A stretch of DNA of 64,000 bases, from positions 62,001 through 126,000 of the forward strand of contig JADKFY010000004.1 of assembly GCA_016717305.1 (NCBI GenBank). The letters run 5' to 3'. The position numbers and the translations under genes are program-made. The notes beneath the pieces are model-generated. The model did not search any database. It was not told the DNA's origin and saw nothing but the letters and a program-made list of their open reading frames with translations. This stretch comes from Flavobacteriales bacterium. Lineage in GTDB: Bacteria > Bacteroidota > Bacteroidia > Flavobacteriales_F > PHOS-HE28. Below, piece after piece: positions 51,596 through 61,219 of this stretch; the first letter of the stretch is position 1, and every line of letters starts with the position of its first letter.

Positions 51596-51904
51596 GGGCC
51601 AGTAGGCAGGAGCAGTGGGCAGGAGCAGTGGGCAGGAAGCAGGAAGCAGGAGCAGGAGCAGGAAGCAGGAGCAGGGGCAGGAGCAGGAAGCAGGAAGCAG
51701 GAAGCAGGAGCAGTGGGCAGGAGCAGGAGCAGGAAGCAGTGGGCAGGAGCAGGAAGCAGGAGCAGGAAGCAGGAGCAGGAGCAGGAAGCAGGAGCAGGAA
51801 GCAGGAGCAGGAGCAGGAGCAGGAAGCAGGAGCAGGGAGCAGTGGGCAGGAGCAGGAAGCAGGAAGCAGGAAGCAAGAAGCAGTGGGCAGGAGCAGGAGG
51901 CAAT
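51596..51904. repeat. Minisatellite of GCAGGA/GCAGGAAGCAGGAGCAG units
   Basis: About 300 bases made of GCAGGAGCAG, GCAGGAAGCAG and GCAGTGGGCAG words in irregular tandem order. Open frames on both strands are just a result of the repeat. It separates the DUF4159 gene start from the rsmE stop. Confidence 0.9.
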
Positions 51905-51913
51905 TGAACCTGT

Positions 51914-52611
51914 CTACTGTTGGGCGAAGCTCATCCATGTACATGCCGCCAACGCCGCCGTTTCCGTGCGCAAACGTGCTTCCCCCAATGAAACTGCGCG
52001 GAAACCTTCATTGCGAAGATGGTCGGCCTCTTCAATGGTGAAGTCCCCTTCAGGGCCGATCAACAAGAGTACATCGTTCGTTGGCGCATAGGCGTTCATC
52101 AACGAAGTTCGCTCTCCTTCGCACCAGCCGAAATAGCGTTGCGCGGGTCTTGTTGTGGCAATTAATTCGTTCAGTTTGATGGGCTCGTCGATCTGGGACA
52201 ACCACGTGCGTTGGCTCTGCTTCATAGCCGACACGGCAACACGTTGCAACCGGTCCACGCGCAATTTGCTGCGCTCGCTTCGAGTAGTGATCAAAGGCGT
52301 GATCCTGTCCACACCGATCTCCACGGCCTTCTCCACGAACCATTCGTAGCGGTCAATTTGCTTTGTGGGCGCAACGGCCAAATGGATCGGGCGACTCGTT
52401 CCGGTGCATGTTGAGTGCGTTCTTTTACTTCCGCTACAACACGTCGTTTGCCCACCTCGATCAAGTCCGCTCTTGCAGAAACGCCCTTGCCATCAAGCAG
52501 CCCGATCCGGTCACCGATCTTCAGGCGAAGAACTGACATTGCATGATGCGCTTCATCCTCCGGAAGTTCGATCAATTCGGCGATCAGATCAGGGCAATGG
52601 AACAAGTGCAT
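51914..52611 (-). pseudogene. rsmE: RsmE: 16S rRNA m3U1498 methyltransferase, one-base frame break
   Basis: About 232 aa when joined. The first ~72 residues (MHLFHCPDLIAELIEL, HAMSVLRLKIGDRIGLLDGKG) form the PUA-like domain. The rest (IHLAVAPTKQIDRYEWFVEKAVEIGVDRI split, LLLIGPEGDFTIEEADHL, VSLGEARLRTETAALAA) is the SPOUT knot that binds SAM. The switch of frame lies at about 52385-52400, near a GGG run; the length is 3n+2, so one base is missing. It methylates N3 of U1498 in 16S rRNA. All motifs are intact apart from the shift, so a sequence error is likely. Confidence 0.88.
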
Positions 52612-52756
52612 TCAAGGGTAAGTCTTTCGGGCTAACAACCTGTAACAAAGATCATAAGAACAGGGAATAAGACCGGCAATGAGGAGGTGATCTGGCAAGG
52701 CCGGATAAAGTGTCGACGACGGGATCATCGGGAACGATCTCGACGCGAATGGCCCG

Positions 52757-54271
52757 TCACTCCCCCTTCCTCAGATCCAACTTCCAAAAGTGGAAATCAG
52801 GGCTGTGCAGGTCGATCTTGAAACCGGTGACGGTGTGGTCCGCATCGAAACTGAAGGTGATGTATCCGGGTTCCAGAAAGGGATCAGCGTGGTTCCATTT
52901 GTAGGTGTCGTAGTGCCAGTGTTCCAGATCACCTGTGAACAGGTCTTTTGCTCGGGGAAAAGAAAGGACTGGTTTTCCGCCAACTTGTTCAATGGTGACC
53001 GTGCCGTAGATCTTGTCCGTGTAGTTGCCTATTAACGCAGTAGCATCGGTGGAGGGTTTGGTGTCCTTGGCGCGCGCGGTTTCGCGACTGTTGCGGCGTT
53101 CGGCCTCACGGGCATCGCGCTTTTCCAAGCGGGGCAACATGTCCGCTACAGGATCGGCCTTGCCGTCGCCCAAATAAAGGTCCAAGACTTTGTTAGTGAC
53201 GGCGAACACACTATAGCTTTCTCCGTTGCCCAAGCAGATAACAGCGAGGTCCTTGTCCGGTACCACCGCGTGGTTGAGTATGAAGCCTGGCATGCCACCG
53301 CTGTGCGTGATCACTTTCTCCCCGTTGTTGTATTCGGTGAACCAGCCCAAAGCCGCACCATCGCGACGGCCGCTCATGGCGAGTTGTGGCATGGTGATCG
53401 CGTCGAAGGTGCTCGCTGAAATGAACGGCTTTTCGCCCACTTTCCCTTCGTTGGCCCACATGGCATCCCACTTGGCCAGATCGGTGATGCAACTATTGAC
53501 ACCACATGCGCCGTCGGCTCCTTTCAGTGCTTGGTAGGGCACGCTCAATTGTGGTGTCTTGGGGTCTTGTCCTTTGCGAACGTGGGGGAGGGCCACATCG
53601 GTGAAGTTTGCGAGGTCTGCCGTTTCCACGGTGGTGCGTGTCATCTGCAACGGTTGAAGGATGCGCTCGGTCACGAATTCATCCCACGTTCTCTTGCTCA
53701 CTTTTTCGATCAGCTGTGCCGCAGCAATGAACATAATATTGCTGTACCCGAATTCATCACGGAATGCGTAAGTGAACGGTTCCTTTGAATGCCGATCCAG
53801 GATCTCGCGTTGGCTCAGGTCAGTGCCGTACCACAAGAGGTCCCCATCGAAGGTGTCCCAACCGCTGCGGTGGCACAAGAGGTCCTTCACCATCATGTGC
53901 TCGGTCACATACGGATCCGGCGTTTCGAACCAAGGCATGTGCTTCACCACGGGGTCGTTCCATTGCAATTTGCCATCGTCCACCAGCAGCCCAACGGCGC
54001 ACGCGGTGAAGGCCTTGCTCATGCTGGCGATGAAGAAGATGCTGTTGGCCGTTACGGGTTCGGGCTTGGCCAGATCCAGTTTCCCAAAACCTTTTCCGTA
54101 GACCAGCTTTCCGTCTTTTACGATCCCCACAGCGAGACCCGGTTGGTCGAATTTCTTCACCGCATCGGCGATGTACACGTCGAGTTTCTTGAGGTCGGGG
54201 GCCTTTTGGGCGAAGGTGCCGACCGTGGTCAGCGTAAGGAAGAATACAGCGAGTTGTTTTGGGATCGGCAT
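52757..54271 (-). CDS. Beta-lactamase-family serine hydrolase with DUF3471-like tail
   Basis: 504 aa from MPIPKQLAVFFLTLTTVGTFAQ at 54271 (signal peptide). Class C beta-lactamase/esterase motifs: SxxK in ASMSKAFTAC (about residue 85), YxN in FGYSNIMF, and HSGG in VITHSGGMPGF (replacing KTG). A linker of charged residues (EKRDAREAERRNSRETARAKD) leads to a C-terminal lipocalin-like DUF3471 domain (LIGNYTDKIYGTVTIEQVGGK). Such enzymes are periplasmic esterases or peptidases; resistance activity is unlikely. Confidence 0.88.
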   Translation of the reverse strand: MPIPKQLAVFFLTLTTVGTFAQKAPDLKKLDVYIADAVKKFDQPGLAVGIVKDGKLVYGKGFGKLDLAKPEPVTANSIFFIASMSKAFTACAVGLLVDDGKLQWNDPVVKHMPWFETPDPYVTEHMMVKDLLCHRSGWDTFDGDLLWYGTDLSQREILDRHSKEPFTYAFRDEFGYSNIMFIAAAQLIEKVSKRTWDEFVTERILQPLQMTRTTVETADLANFTDVALPHVRKGQDPKTPQLSVPYQALKGADGACGVNSCITDLAKWDAMWANEGKVGEKPFISASTFDAITMPQLAMSGRRDGAALGWFTEYNNGEKVITHSGGMPGFILNHAVVPDKDLAVICLGNGESYSVFAVTNKVLDLYLGDGKADPVADMLPRLEKRDAREAERRNSRETARAKDTKPSTDATALIGNYTDKIYGTVTIEQVGGKPVLSFPRAKDLFTGDLEHWHYDTYKWNHADPFLEPGYITFSFDADHTVTGFKIDLHSPDFHFWKLDLRKGE

Positions 54272-54412
54272 GGTCAGAAAGTTGGTCGGCAATGTACTTC
54301 GCAATAGGACTCATCGGCTATTGTGGGAGTCCTAATTCCAGCTCGGTCGATCTTCGATAAATGGCCAAGAGCCGGTATGCTGGAACGCGAGCGCCATAGC
54401 GTACCTCGGTTC

Positions 54413-54760
54413 CTACTCATCTATCTCTTCGATCCGCAACAAATGCATCAACCGATGTGCGAAAGGGGAGAAGAAGATCGCGACGGTGCTCAAGAAGATC
54501 ACCCCACTGAATATGGCGTAGGCTGAAGCAAAAAGTTTGGCCGTATTCGTTGGCATTTGATCCACAGGGCCCATGCCGGTGAGGATCAATGAGGCGTTGT
54601 AGGTGCTATCGATCCAATTCAACTTACCGAAATAGTGATAACCCACCACACCGATGCCCAAGGAGATCACGAGCAAGAGGAACGAGAACAGCGCGTAGTT
54701 GACCACGCGCTTGGCGAATTCCTTGGGTGGAAGGATGTTTGTGCGTTGGCTGGTTCCCAT
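54413..54760 (-). CDS. Small membrane protein, two or three helices
   Basis: 115 aa. Helix one YALFSFLLLVISLGIGVVGYHYF (about residues 23-45), helix two LFASAYAIFSGVIFLSTVAIFF (about 77-98), with NASLILTGMGPVDQMPTN between, which has the look of a pore loop in two-helix potassium channels but lacks the TVGYG filter. Short charged C-terminus (HRLMHLLRIEEIDE). Fourteen bases after the VIT gene stop on the same strand. Confidence 0.7.
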   Translation of the reverse strand: MGTSQRTNILPPKEFAKRVVNYALFSFLLLVISLGIGVVGYHYFGKLNWIDSTYNASLILTGMGPVDQMPTNTAKLFASAYAIFSGVIFLSTVAIFFSPFAHRLMHLLRIEEIDE

Positions 54761-54773
54761 GGTCCTGCTCCGG

Positions 54774-55469
54774 TCAGCCTACTTGTACGTTGAACAAATG
54801 TCCGACAAGTGCGGTCAAACCCATGGCGGCAGTGCCCCAGAACGTGATGCGTATGATGGCCTTGCCGATACTCGATCCGCCTGTTATTGCGGCCAATGTC
54901 CCCAAGAGGATGAGGAACAGGATGGACGAACCATAGAGGACGTATTCGATGTGCTGAAGTGGCGAAAAGAACGCTGCCAGTAAGGGGAGAAGACCACCCA
55001 GTGTGAAGGCCGCTCCGGAAGCAAATGCCGCTTGAATGGGCTTGGCCTGACTGATCGCGTTGATGCCGAGTTCGTCCCTGACATGCGCCGCCAATGCATC
55101 TTTTTCCGTGAGTTCTTGCGCGACGAGCAGGGCCGTTCCTTTCTTCAGTCCCCGGTCCTCGTATATCTGCGCTAAACGCTGTAGTTCGATCCCGGGCATG
55201 TCCACCAATTCTTGTTTCTCGCGTTCGATATCGGCGCGTTCCACATCGGTCTGGGAACTTACCGAAACGTATTCTCCTGCTGCCATGGACAATGCCCCGG
55301 CCACAAGCCCGGCCACCACGGCCAAGATGATCGGTTCGCGCGTGTCACTGGCCGTAGCGACACCTATGGCAAGACTTGCGACGGATAGGATCCCATCGTT
55401 CGCACCAAGCACCGCTGCTCGCAGCCAATTGCTACGATGTATATAGTGCTGTGCCAGGTAGTCATCCAA
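54774..55469 (-). CDS. VIT family (VIT1/CCC1-like) metal transporter, start uncertain
   Basis: 231 aa as read from a TTG at 55469. Conserved LRAAVLGANDGILSVASLAIGVA (metal-pathway helix 1), AGALSMAAGEYVSVSSQTDVERADIEREKQEL split across helix 2 and the cytosolic metal-binding arm, ALAAHVRDELGI, and helices 3-5. It probably moves Fe2+ or Mn2+. The true start is probably close to here, but the sequence upstream turns into the G/C block after 55488, so the first residues may be lost. Confidence 0.9.
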   Translation of the reverse strand: MDDYLAQHYIHRSNWLRAAVLGANDGILSVASLAIGVATASDTREPIILAVVAGLVAGALSMAAGEYVSVSSQTDVERADIEREKQELVDMPGIELQRLAQIYEDRGLKKGTALLVAQELTEKDALAAHVRDELGINAISQAKPIQAAFASGAAFTLGGLLPLLAAFFSPLQHIEYVLYGSSILFLILLGTLAAITGGSSIGKAIIRITFWGTAAMGLTALVGHLFNVQVG

Positions 55470-55487
55470 GGCCTTGGTCCGATCCGG

Positions 55488-55811
<324 letters not shown>

Positions 55812-55828
55812 AGTGTCATCGTGCTGAA

Positions 55829-56959
55829 CTACTCGCTATCCAAGGTGATCTCCTTGCCTTCTTCCACCTTCTTCGCCCCTCGAAGCTGTGTTTCGGCGGT
55901 AACACCGCCCAAGACCTCCAGGTTCATGCCGTCGCTCAACCCTGTTTTGATCCAGGTCTTCGTCCAAGCGCTTTCATCCTTTCCACCGGGGTTCTGCACG
56001 AATACGAAGGCTGAATCGCCAGTGCTGTTGAAACTGACGATGCTCTCCGGTACGGTAAGCACACTGTCGCGTCGTTCCAACACGATATCCGCATTCGCGC
56101 TGTAGCCACTACGCAGTTTCTGACCTTCGTTAACGGCAACAGCCGCCCTGATCTCGAATTGGATGGCACCGTTCACTTCAACGCCTTTTGGTGCGATGTA
56201 CTCCAACGACGCATCCCATTTCGCATTGTCAATGGCGCCCACGGTAAGTACCACGGGCATTTCCAACTTCACCTTGCCCACTTCACTCTCGTCCACGTTG
56301 CCCTGGAAGATCAGGTCTTGCATGTCGGCGATGGATGCTATGGTCGTCCCTTCGTTGAAATTGTTCCGCTCGATCACACTATTGCCCTCTTTCACCGGCA
56401 CGTCCAGAACCATGCCATCAATGGTGCTGCGGACCACCGTGTTCCCAGTGCTGTTGCGGCTGACACCGTCCCGCACCACTTGCAATGCTTCCTGTGCCGC
56501 TTCCTTTTCTTGTTTCGCATTGCGCAACGAAATGTCGTACGTCTGCATTTCCGCGGCGGCGATCACTCCTTTGTCCATCAACGGTTTGTTGCGGTCGTAG
56601 TTCAACTGTGCACTGCTCACACCGATCTCAGCAGCCCGCACGCGATTCTCCGCACTGCTCAGGTTCATCATATCGGGCACGATCTGGATCTTTGCGAGCG
56701 CGTCCCCTTTCTTCACTTGCTGACCGGCTTCCACGTAGAGCTCCCGTACGATACCGCTAACAACGGGTTTGATCAGGATCTCTTTGCGCGGAACGATCTT
56801 GCCGTTCGCAACGGTCTTCTTCACCACGTTGTTCTTCTTGGGTTGTTCGGTGGTGAATTCATCGGGCTTGCTAGCGCTCTTCTGGTATAGGAAGTACATG
56901 GTCCAGACGAACAATGCGACGAGTGCGAGGAGAAGTGTGTATTTGAGGATCTTTTTCAT
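55829..56959 (-). CDS. MacA/HlyD-type periplasmic adaptor of ABC exporter
   Basis: 376 aa from MKKILKYTLLLALVALFVW at 56959 (membrane anchor). Adaptor order: first beta-barrel half (ILIKPVVSGIVRELYVEAGQQVKKGDALAKIQ, the lipoyl part), helical hairpin (about 95-165), lipoyl return (STIDGMVLDVPVKEGNSVIE), beta-barrel and membrane-proximal domain. It links the inner-membrane ABC transporter to a TolC-like outer channel, which is not in the window. It is the last gene of the transcript from 60324. Confidence 0.92.
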   Translation of the reverse strand: MKKILKYTLLLALVALFVWTMYFLYQKSASKPDEFTTEQPKKNNVVKKTVANGKIVPRKEILIKPVVSGIVRELYVEAGQQVKKGDALAKIQIVPDMMNLSSAENRVRAAEIGVSSAQLNYDRNKPLMDKGVIAAAEMQTYDISLRNAKQEKEAAQEALQVVRDGVSRNSTGNTVVRSTIDGMVLDVPVKEGNSVIERNNFNEGTTIASIADMQDLIFQGNVDESEVGKVKLEMPVVLTVGAIDNAKWDASLEYIAPKGVEVNGAIQFEIRAAVAVNEGQKLRSGYSANADIVLERRDSVLTVPESIVSFNSTGDSAFVFVQNPGGKDESAWTKTWIKTGLSDGMNLEVLGGVTAETQLRGAKKVEEGKEITLDSE

Positions 56960-57005
56960 TTTTCTTCTTATTGGGGCGGGAAATTTCCCCACCCTTACTT
57001 GACCA

Positions 57006-58253
57006 TTACTCTGCTCTTAGTGCGTCTACGGCTTTTATGGCGAGTGCCCTTCTTGCCGGTATCAATCCGGCGAACAATCCACTTACGATCAAAACGGCGA
57101 AGGCCACCAAGGCAACGGTCAAGTCAACTCCGGGGTTCTTGAAGAAGTCGGCTTCACCGGCCACGGTGCGTGCCACTTCCAAAACGCCCACGCCTGCCAA
57201 TAGACCGAAGTACCCGGCAACCACCGTGAGCGTCAATGCCTCCATTACGATCTGGCTGGTTATGCTGCGCGGTGATGCTCCAATGCTCCGCCGGATGCCG
57301 ATCTCCTTGGTGCGTTCCTTGATGATCACGAGCATGATGTTCCCGATACCGATCACGCCTGCCAACAAGGTGCAGATCCCAACGAACCAACTGAGTCCGC
57401 TAATGCCCAGGAACAAGCCGTTCATCATGCTGTACATCTTTTGCATGTTCCAACTGCCGAACGCATTTTCGTCCGTCGGGTCCACTCGGTGCTTCCTGGC
57501 CATAAGCGATTTTACAGCGGTCTCAACATCGGCGACATCCACACCGGGCTTTGCTACTATACTGAACCAATGTACCTGGTTCGCACTATTGAATGCCTTC
57601 TGGAAAGTGGTGAAGGGGATGTAGATCTTGGCGTTCGGGTTGTCTCCCATTTCACCGCTGCTGCTCTTCTTTCCGGTGCCAATAACTTGAAAATAGACCC
57701 CACTGATCTTGATGTATTTGCCCAATGGTTCTTCATGCGCAAAGAGGCGATCCACCACGTCCTTCCCGATCACACAAACCTTTCGCTCTTGGTTCAGGTC
57801 GTGCTTGTTCAAGAAGCGACCCGTTGTGATCCGTAAGGATTCCACGTTGATGACCTCCGGTTCCGTTCCATAGACGGAGAAGGCCCCGGTCAAACCATTG
57901 TACGCCACGTTGTTCCCACTTCTCCAACCTCCCAGCTGTAACTGGGGAATGGCCTGTTCCACACCTGCAATGTTGTTCCGGATCAACCCGATATCAGCAT
58001 TGTCGAAGGTGAACCGCCTTCCTCGCTGGAACCCTGCATAAGGTTTGGTCGTGGGCATTGTCCAAATGAAACAGCTATTGGTGGCGAAGCCTTCGAACCC
58101 GCCCAGCACCGCGTTGCTCAACCCGTTGCCCATGCCCAACATCACGACCAACATGAAGATCCCCCATGCCACACCGAACATGGTAAGGAAGCTCCGGAGC
58201 TTGTTGCGGCTCAACGTATTCCAGATCTCGCCCCAACGGTCAGCGTCGAACAT
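57006..58253 (-). CDS. MacB-type ABC transporter permease, second copy
   Basis: 415 aa. One N-terminal helix (SFLTMFGVAWGIFMLVVMLGMG), a large periplasmic MacB_PCD domain (about 45-275), and three C-terminal helices with FtsX signature EIGIRRSIGASPRSITSQIVMEALTLT and LIPARRALAIKAVDALR. Paralogous to the permease upstream; the two probably form a heterodimer with the shared ATPase. Confidence 0.92.
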   Translation of the reverse strand: MFDADRWGEIWNTLSRNKLRSFLTMFGVAWGIFMLVVMLGMGNGLSNAVLGGFEGFATNSCFIWTMPTTKPYAGFQRGRRFTFDNADIGLIRNNIAGVEQAIPQLQLGGWRSGNNVAYNGLTGAFSVYGTEPEVINVESLRITTGRFLNKHDLNQERKVCVIGKDVVDRLFAHEEPLGKYIKISGVYFQVIGTGKKSSSGEMGDNPNAKIYIPFTTFQKAFNSANQVHWFSIVAKPGVDVADVETAVKSLMARKHRVDPTDENAFGSWNMQKMYSMMNGLFLGISGLSWFVGICTLLAGVIGIGNIMLVIIKERTKEIGIRRSIGASPRSITSQIVMEALTLTVVAGYFGLLAGVGVLEVARTVAGEADFFKNPGVDLTVALVAFAVLIVSGLFAGLIPARRALAIKAVDALRAE

Positions 58254-58277
58254 GGTTGATCGTTAGTTGGCAGGACG

Positions 58278-58353
58278 CAGGAGCAGGTGGCAAGAGTAGT
58301 CCGTAAACAAGCAGCCCGTGCCACCTGCCCCTGCCTTTTGCCACCTGTTCCTG
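58278..58353. repeat. Intergenic inverted repeat with GGCAGGAGCAGG vocabulary
   Basis: Arms 58278-58293 and 58338-58353 match at 15 of 16 positions, 44 bases apart, followed on the plus strand by a short T run. It lies between the two permease genes and shares words with 14765-14790 and the minisatellite at 51.6 kb. It might attenuate the downstream half of the operon. Confidence 0.5.
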
Positions 58354-58364
58354 TTTTGTAACTC

Positions 58365-59609
58365 TCATTCGTCCCGTAGTGCTTCAATGGGTCTAATGGC
58401 TGCTGCCCTTCGTGCTGGGATCAACCCCGCCAAACCGCCCGCGACGACCAAGGCCAACAAGGCCCACAGTGCGACATCGATCTGGCTGGATGGATCGCGG
58501 AAGAACTCGCTACCGGGTACCATACTTGAGATGCCTTCCATCAGGAATACGCCGAGCACAAGCCCGGCCCACCCCGCCATGGCCGTTACAAAGACAGCCT
58601 CCAACATCACTTGACCGACCACATTCGCGGGCGTAGCTCCCAAGGCTTTTCGTATACCGATCTCCCGTGTCCGTTCCTGCACCACAATGATCATGATGTT
58701 GCTGATGCCCACGATCCCCGCGATCAAACTGCCGATCCCCACGAACCAAAGGAACGCGGTGATCCCGGTGAAAATGCCACCGAGCATACTGCTGTTCTCA
58801 ACGTTGTTGTTCACCCACATTGCGCGCTTATCGGTCGGGTCGAAGTCATGACGACGTGCGATCGTGTGGACTGCGCGGGCTTCGGCCATTTGCGCACCGG
58901 CCATGCTGGCATCGGAAAAGCTGAACATGATGTCGTCCACATCGCGTTTCGCGTTGAAGACCTTTTGTGCAGCATTCAAGGGAATGAAGACCGGGCTCCG
59001 TTCCATCATGTTATGTCCACCTCCTTCAAACTCATAAATACCCACACAGAGAAAAGGAACACCGTTCACGTTGATCCACTTGTCGAGCGGGTCCTCTTCC
59101 TTGAAAAGTTCCTTCCTTGAATCTTCGGCGATCACGATCACTTTGCGTTCGCTTTGTTCGTCCACCTCGTTGATGAAACGACCGCGAAGAACCTTCTGGT
59201 GCTCCAGGGGAAGGCTCTCGGGTCCGATCCCTTTGATGCTGTAGCTCCCGAAGTTCTTGCCATGCTGCAATTGGCTGGCCCCTCGCCAAACACGGTACCG
59301 ACCCCGTATATCCTCCAGACCGGGGATCGCGTTGCGCAAGGCCTCAATGTCATCCTCATCCAGTTGGATCTTGCGGTTGGGTTGCAACCCCTTCCAAGGT
59401 TTGCTGGTCTCACCGCCGGACAAAGTGATGCTGTTCTTCGCGGTGTTGCGGAACCTGTGCTCGAAGCCATTTCGCAATCCACTGCCGGCACCCAGTAGGA
59501 TGATCAACATGAAGATGCCCCAGAAAACGGCAAAGCCGGTGAGGCCAGCACGTAGCTTGTTCTTGCCGATGCTCTCGAACACTTCACCCCATTGCTCCCT
59601 ATCGAACAT
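58365..59609 (-). CDS. MacB-type ABC transporter permease, first copy
   Basis: 414 aa. Same layout as its neighbour: KLRAGLTGFAVFWGIFMLIILLGAGSGLRNG helix region, MacB_PCD domain, then EIGIRKALGATPANVVGQVMLEAVFVT and LIPARRAAAIRPIEALRDE. It overlaps the ATPase gene start region by 11 bases, consistent with tight coupling. Confidence 0.92.
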   Translation of the reverse strand: MFDREQWGEVFESIGKNKLRAGLTGFAVFWGIFMLIILLGAGSGLRNGFEHRFRNTAKNSITLSGGETSKPWKGLQPNRKIQLDEDDIEALRNAIPGLEDIRGRYRVWRGASQLQHGKNFGSYSIKGIGPESLPLEHQKVLRGRFINEVDEQSERKVIVIAEDSRKELFKEEDPLDKWINVNGVPFLCVGIYEFEGGGHNMMERSPVFIPLNAAQKVFNAKRDVDDIMFSFSDASMAGAQMAEARAVHTIARRHDFDPTDKRAMWVNNNVENSSMLGGIFTGITAFLWFVGIGSLIAGIVGISNIMIIVVQERTREIGIRKALGATPANVVGQVMLEAVFVTAMAGWAGLVLGVFLMEGISSMVPGSEFFRDPSSQIDVALWALLALVVAGGLAGLIPARRAAAIRPIEALRDE

Positions 59610-60324
59610 GTGCGTTGGGGTCGTTTTCGTTCTCCAAGAGGGATGCTGGGTCCATGTACGCGTTCTCGATCAGGCCATCGCGCAGGAAGATCACACGGTT
59701 CGTGGCCGCTGCAACCTCGCGTTCGTGCGTGACGATCACCACCGTTAGGCCCTGCTCTTTGTTCACCTTGGTCAACAAGGCCATCACCTCTTGGCTGGTC
59801 TTGCTGTCCAATGCGCCGGTGGGTTCGTCGGCCAAGATGATCTTCGGGTTGCTGATCAGCGCACGGGCTATGGCCACCCGTTGTTTCTGGCCACCGCTCA
59901 ATTCGTTGGGCATGTGCCTTGCCCAGTCCTTCAGACCAACGCTTTCCAGCATGTCCACGGCCAATTGGTTCCGCTTCTTACGAGGAACACCTTGGTAATA
60001 CAGCGGCAGTGCCACATTCTCCATGGCATTCTTGAAGGAGATCAAGTTAAAGCTCTGGAAAATGAATCCGATGTATTTGCTCCGCAAGGCGGCGTTCTCC
60101 GTTTCGGACTGGCCCTTGATAACCACATCGTCCAACTTGTACAGACCTTCATCGTAGGTGTCCAGAATGCCGATGATGTTCAACAACGTGCTCTTCCCAC
60201 TGCCGCTGCTGCCCATGATGCTGACGAGCTCGCCTTTCCCGATGGAAAGATCAATGCCCTTGAGAACTTGCAGAACATTGGCACCCATGCGGTACGATTT
60301 GCGGATGCCGGTCAGCTGTAACAT
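59599..60324 (-). CDS. MacB/LolD-type ABC transporter ATPase
   Basis: 241 aa. Walker A GSSGSGKSTLLN (about residues 39-50), Q-loop in FIFQSFNLI, signature LSGGQKQRVAIARAL, Walker B IILADEPTGALD, switch His in VIVTHEREVAAA. First gene of the operon ATPase - permease - permease - MacA. The complex of this type is a mechanotransmission exporter of peptides, siderophores or lipoproteins; cargo unknown. Confidence 0.94.
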   Translation of the reverse strand: MLQLTGIRKSYRMGANVLQVLKGIDLSIGKGELVSIMGSSGSGKSTLLNIIGILDTYDEGLYKLDDVVIKGQSETENAALRSKYIGFIFQSFNLISFKNAMENVALPLYYQGVPRKKRNQLAVDMLESVGLKDWARHMPNELSGGQKQRVAIARALISNPKIILADEPTGALDSKTSQEVMALLTKVNKEQGLTVVIVTHEREVAAATNRVIFLRDGLIENAYMDPASLLENENDPNAHVR

Positions 60325-60505
60325 GGTCGTTTCGGAACGGGTACGAATTTACCGGCTACGGAGGAGAGGACGGCCCCGGTTACATGAACGGTGTAGTGAC
60401 GGGAGGAATGGTGGGGGTGCTGTGAATGCTGTTGCCACCAGAAAGGAGCCTTTAGGCCATCGCCCCATGAGGAAACATATAGTGAGAGCGGTTATTCGTG
60501 GGGAT

Positions 60506-61102
60506 CTAGACCCGCTTGAAGTACAGGTCGAAAAGCGTCCGGATCACTTTGACCTCCCTCAACTCGCCGCGCTGGTAGGTGTATTCATTCAACTTTCCAT
60601 CGGAAAGATGCAGCCGATAGATGTTCGCACCGATCGCTTCAAAACGACAAAAGGACATTTCGCTTTCCACGAAGATCCGCGATTGGCCAACAGGTTCCTC
60701 GTAGTACATGCGGGCCGTGGTCCATGCCACATCACCGGTATGGATAAACTGTTTGTCCGGATGGATGAAGCACTGTGCCTTGTCGCCGATCCGCACCATG
60801 TTGCTGCTATCGCGCATGCTCTTGTTCACTCGCATGTGTGCACCGCATCTGTGCATCAACCCATTCCTGTATTCGGTTTCCGTGGTGCTTTGGACCGTAT
60901 TACTCCACACAATGCTAAACTCCGAATTGGAGATCATACTGTAGAAGATGCCTTCGCCTTTAACGTCCTTTTCCGCACGAATGGTGCCGATCACATCTCC
61001 GCCTTTCACGATGTTGAACAGTAAGGATTGTGCCGACGCCATTCCACCGAACAGCAGGAGCAGTGGGAAACAGTGGAGTAGACGAAGGTGCAAAGGGGGC
61101 AT
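60506..61102 (-). CDS. DUF6134-like secreted protein
   Basis: 198 aa from MPPLHLRLLHCFPLLLLFGGMASAQ at 61102 (signal peptide). Beta-rich lipocalin-like pattern: LLFNIVKGGDVIGTIRAEK, FSIVWSNTVQSTTETEYRNGLM, MYYEEPVGQSRIFVESE, YRLHLSDGKLNEYTYQRGELREVKV. The match to DUF6134 is from memory of the I-x-G-x-x-I-G opening and YxxG repeats. Function unknown. Confidence 0.6.
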   Translation of the reverse strand: MPPLHLRLLHCFPLLLLFGGMASAQSLLFNIVKGGDVIGTIRAEKDVKGEGIFYSMISNSEFSIVWSNTVQSTTETEYRNGLMHRCGAHMRVNKSMRDSSNMVRIGDKAQCFIHPDKQFIHTGDVAWTTARMYYEEPVGQSRIFVESEMSFCRFEAIGANIYRLHLSDGKLNEYTYQRGELREVKVIRTLFDLYFKRV

Positions 61103-61219
61103 ATTCCAAATGATGTTCAATGCTCGGATCAGCGTGCAAACTACGGAAGAACCATGTGGTTGGTCCAGGATCGTGTCCCGATGGTTATTGACCAGGTCCG
61201 TGCATGAAGTACTTATTGC

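Noticed and set aside
51596..51904. CRISPR array
   Set aside because: The repeat is continuous and irregular, with no unique spacers of constant length and no cas gene in the window.
51451..52091. Gln/Ala/Ser/Cys-rich ORFs over the minisatellite on both strands
   Set aside because: A direct result of the GCAGGA repeat; no conserved domain and they cross the DUF4159 and rsmE genes.
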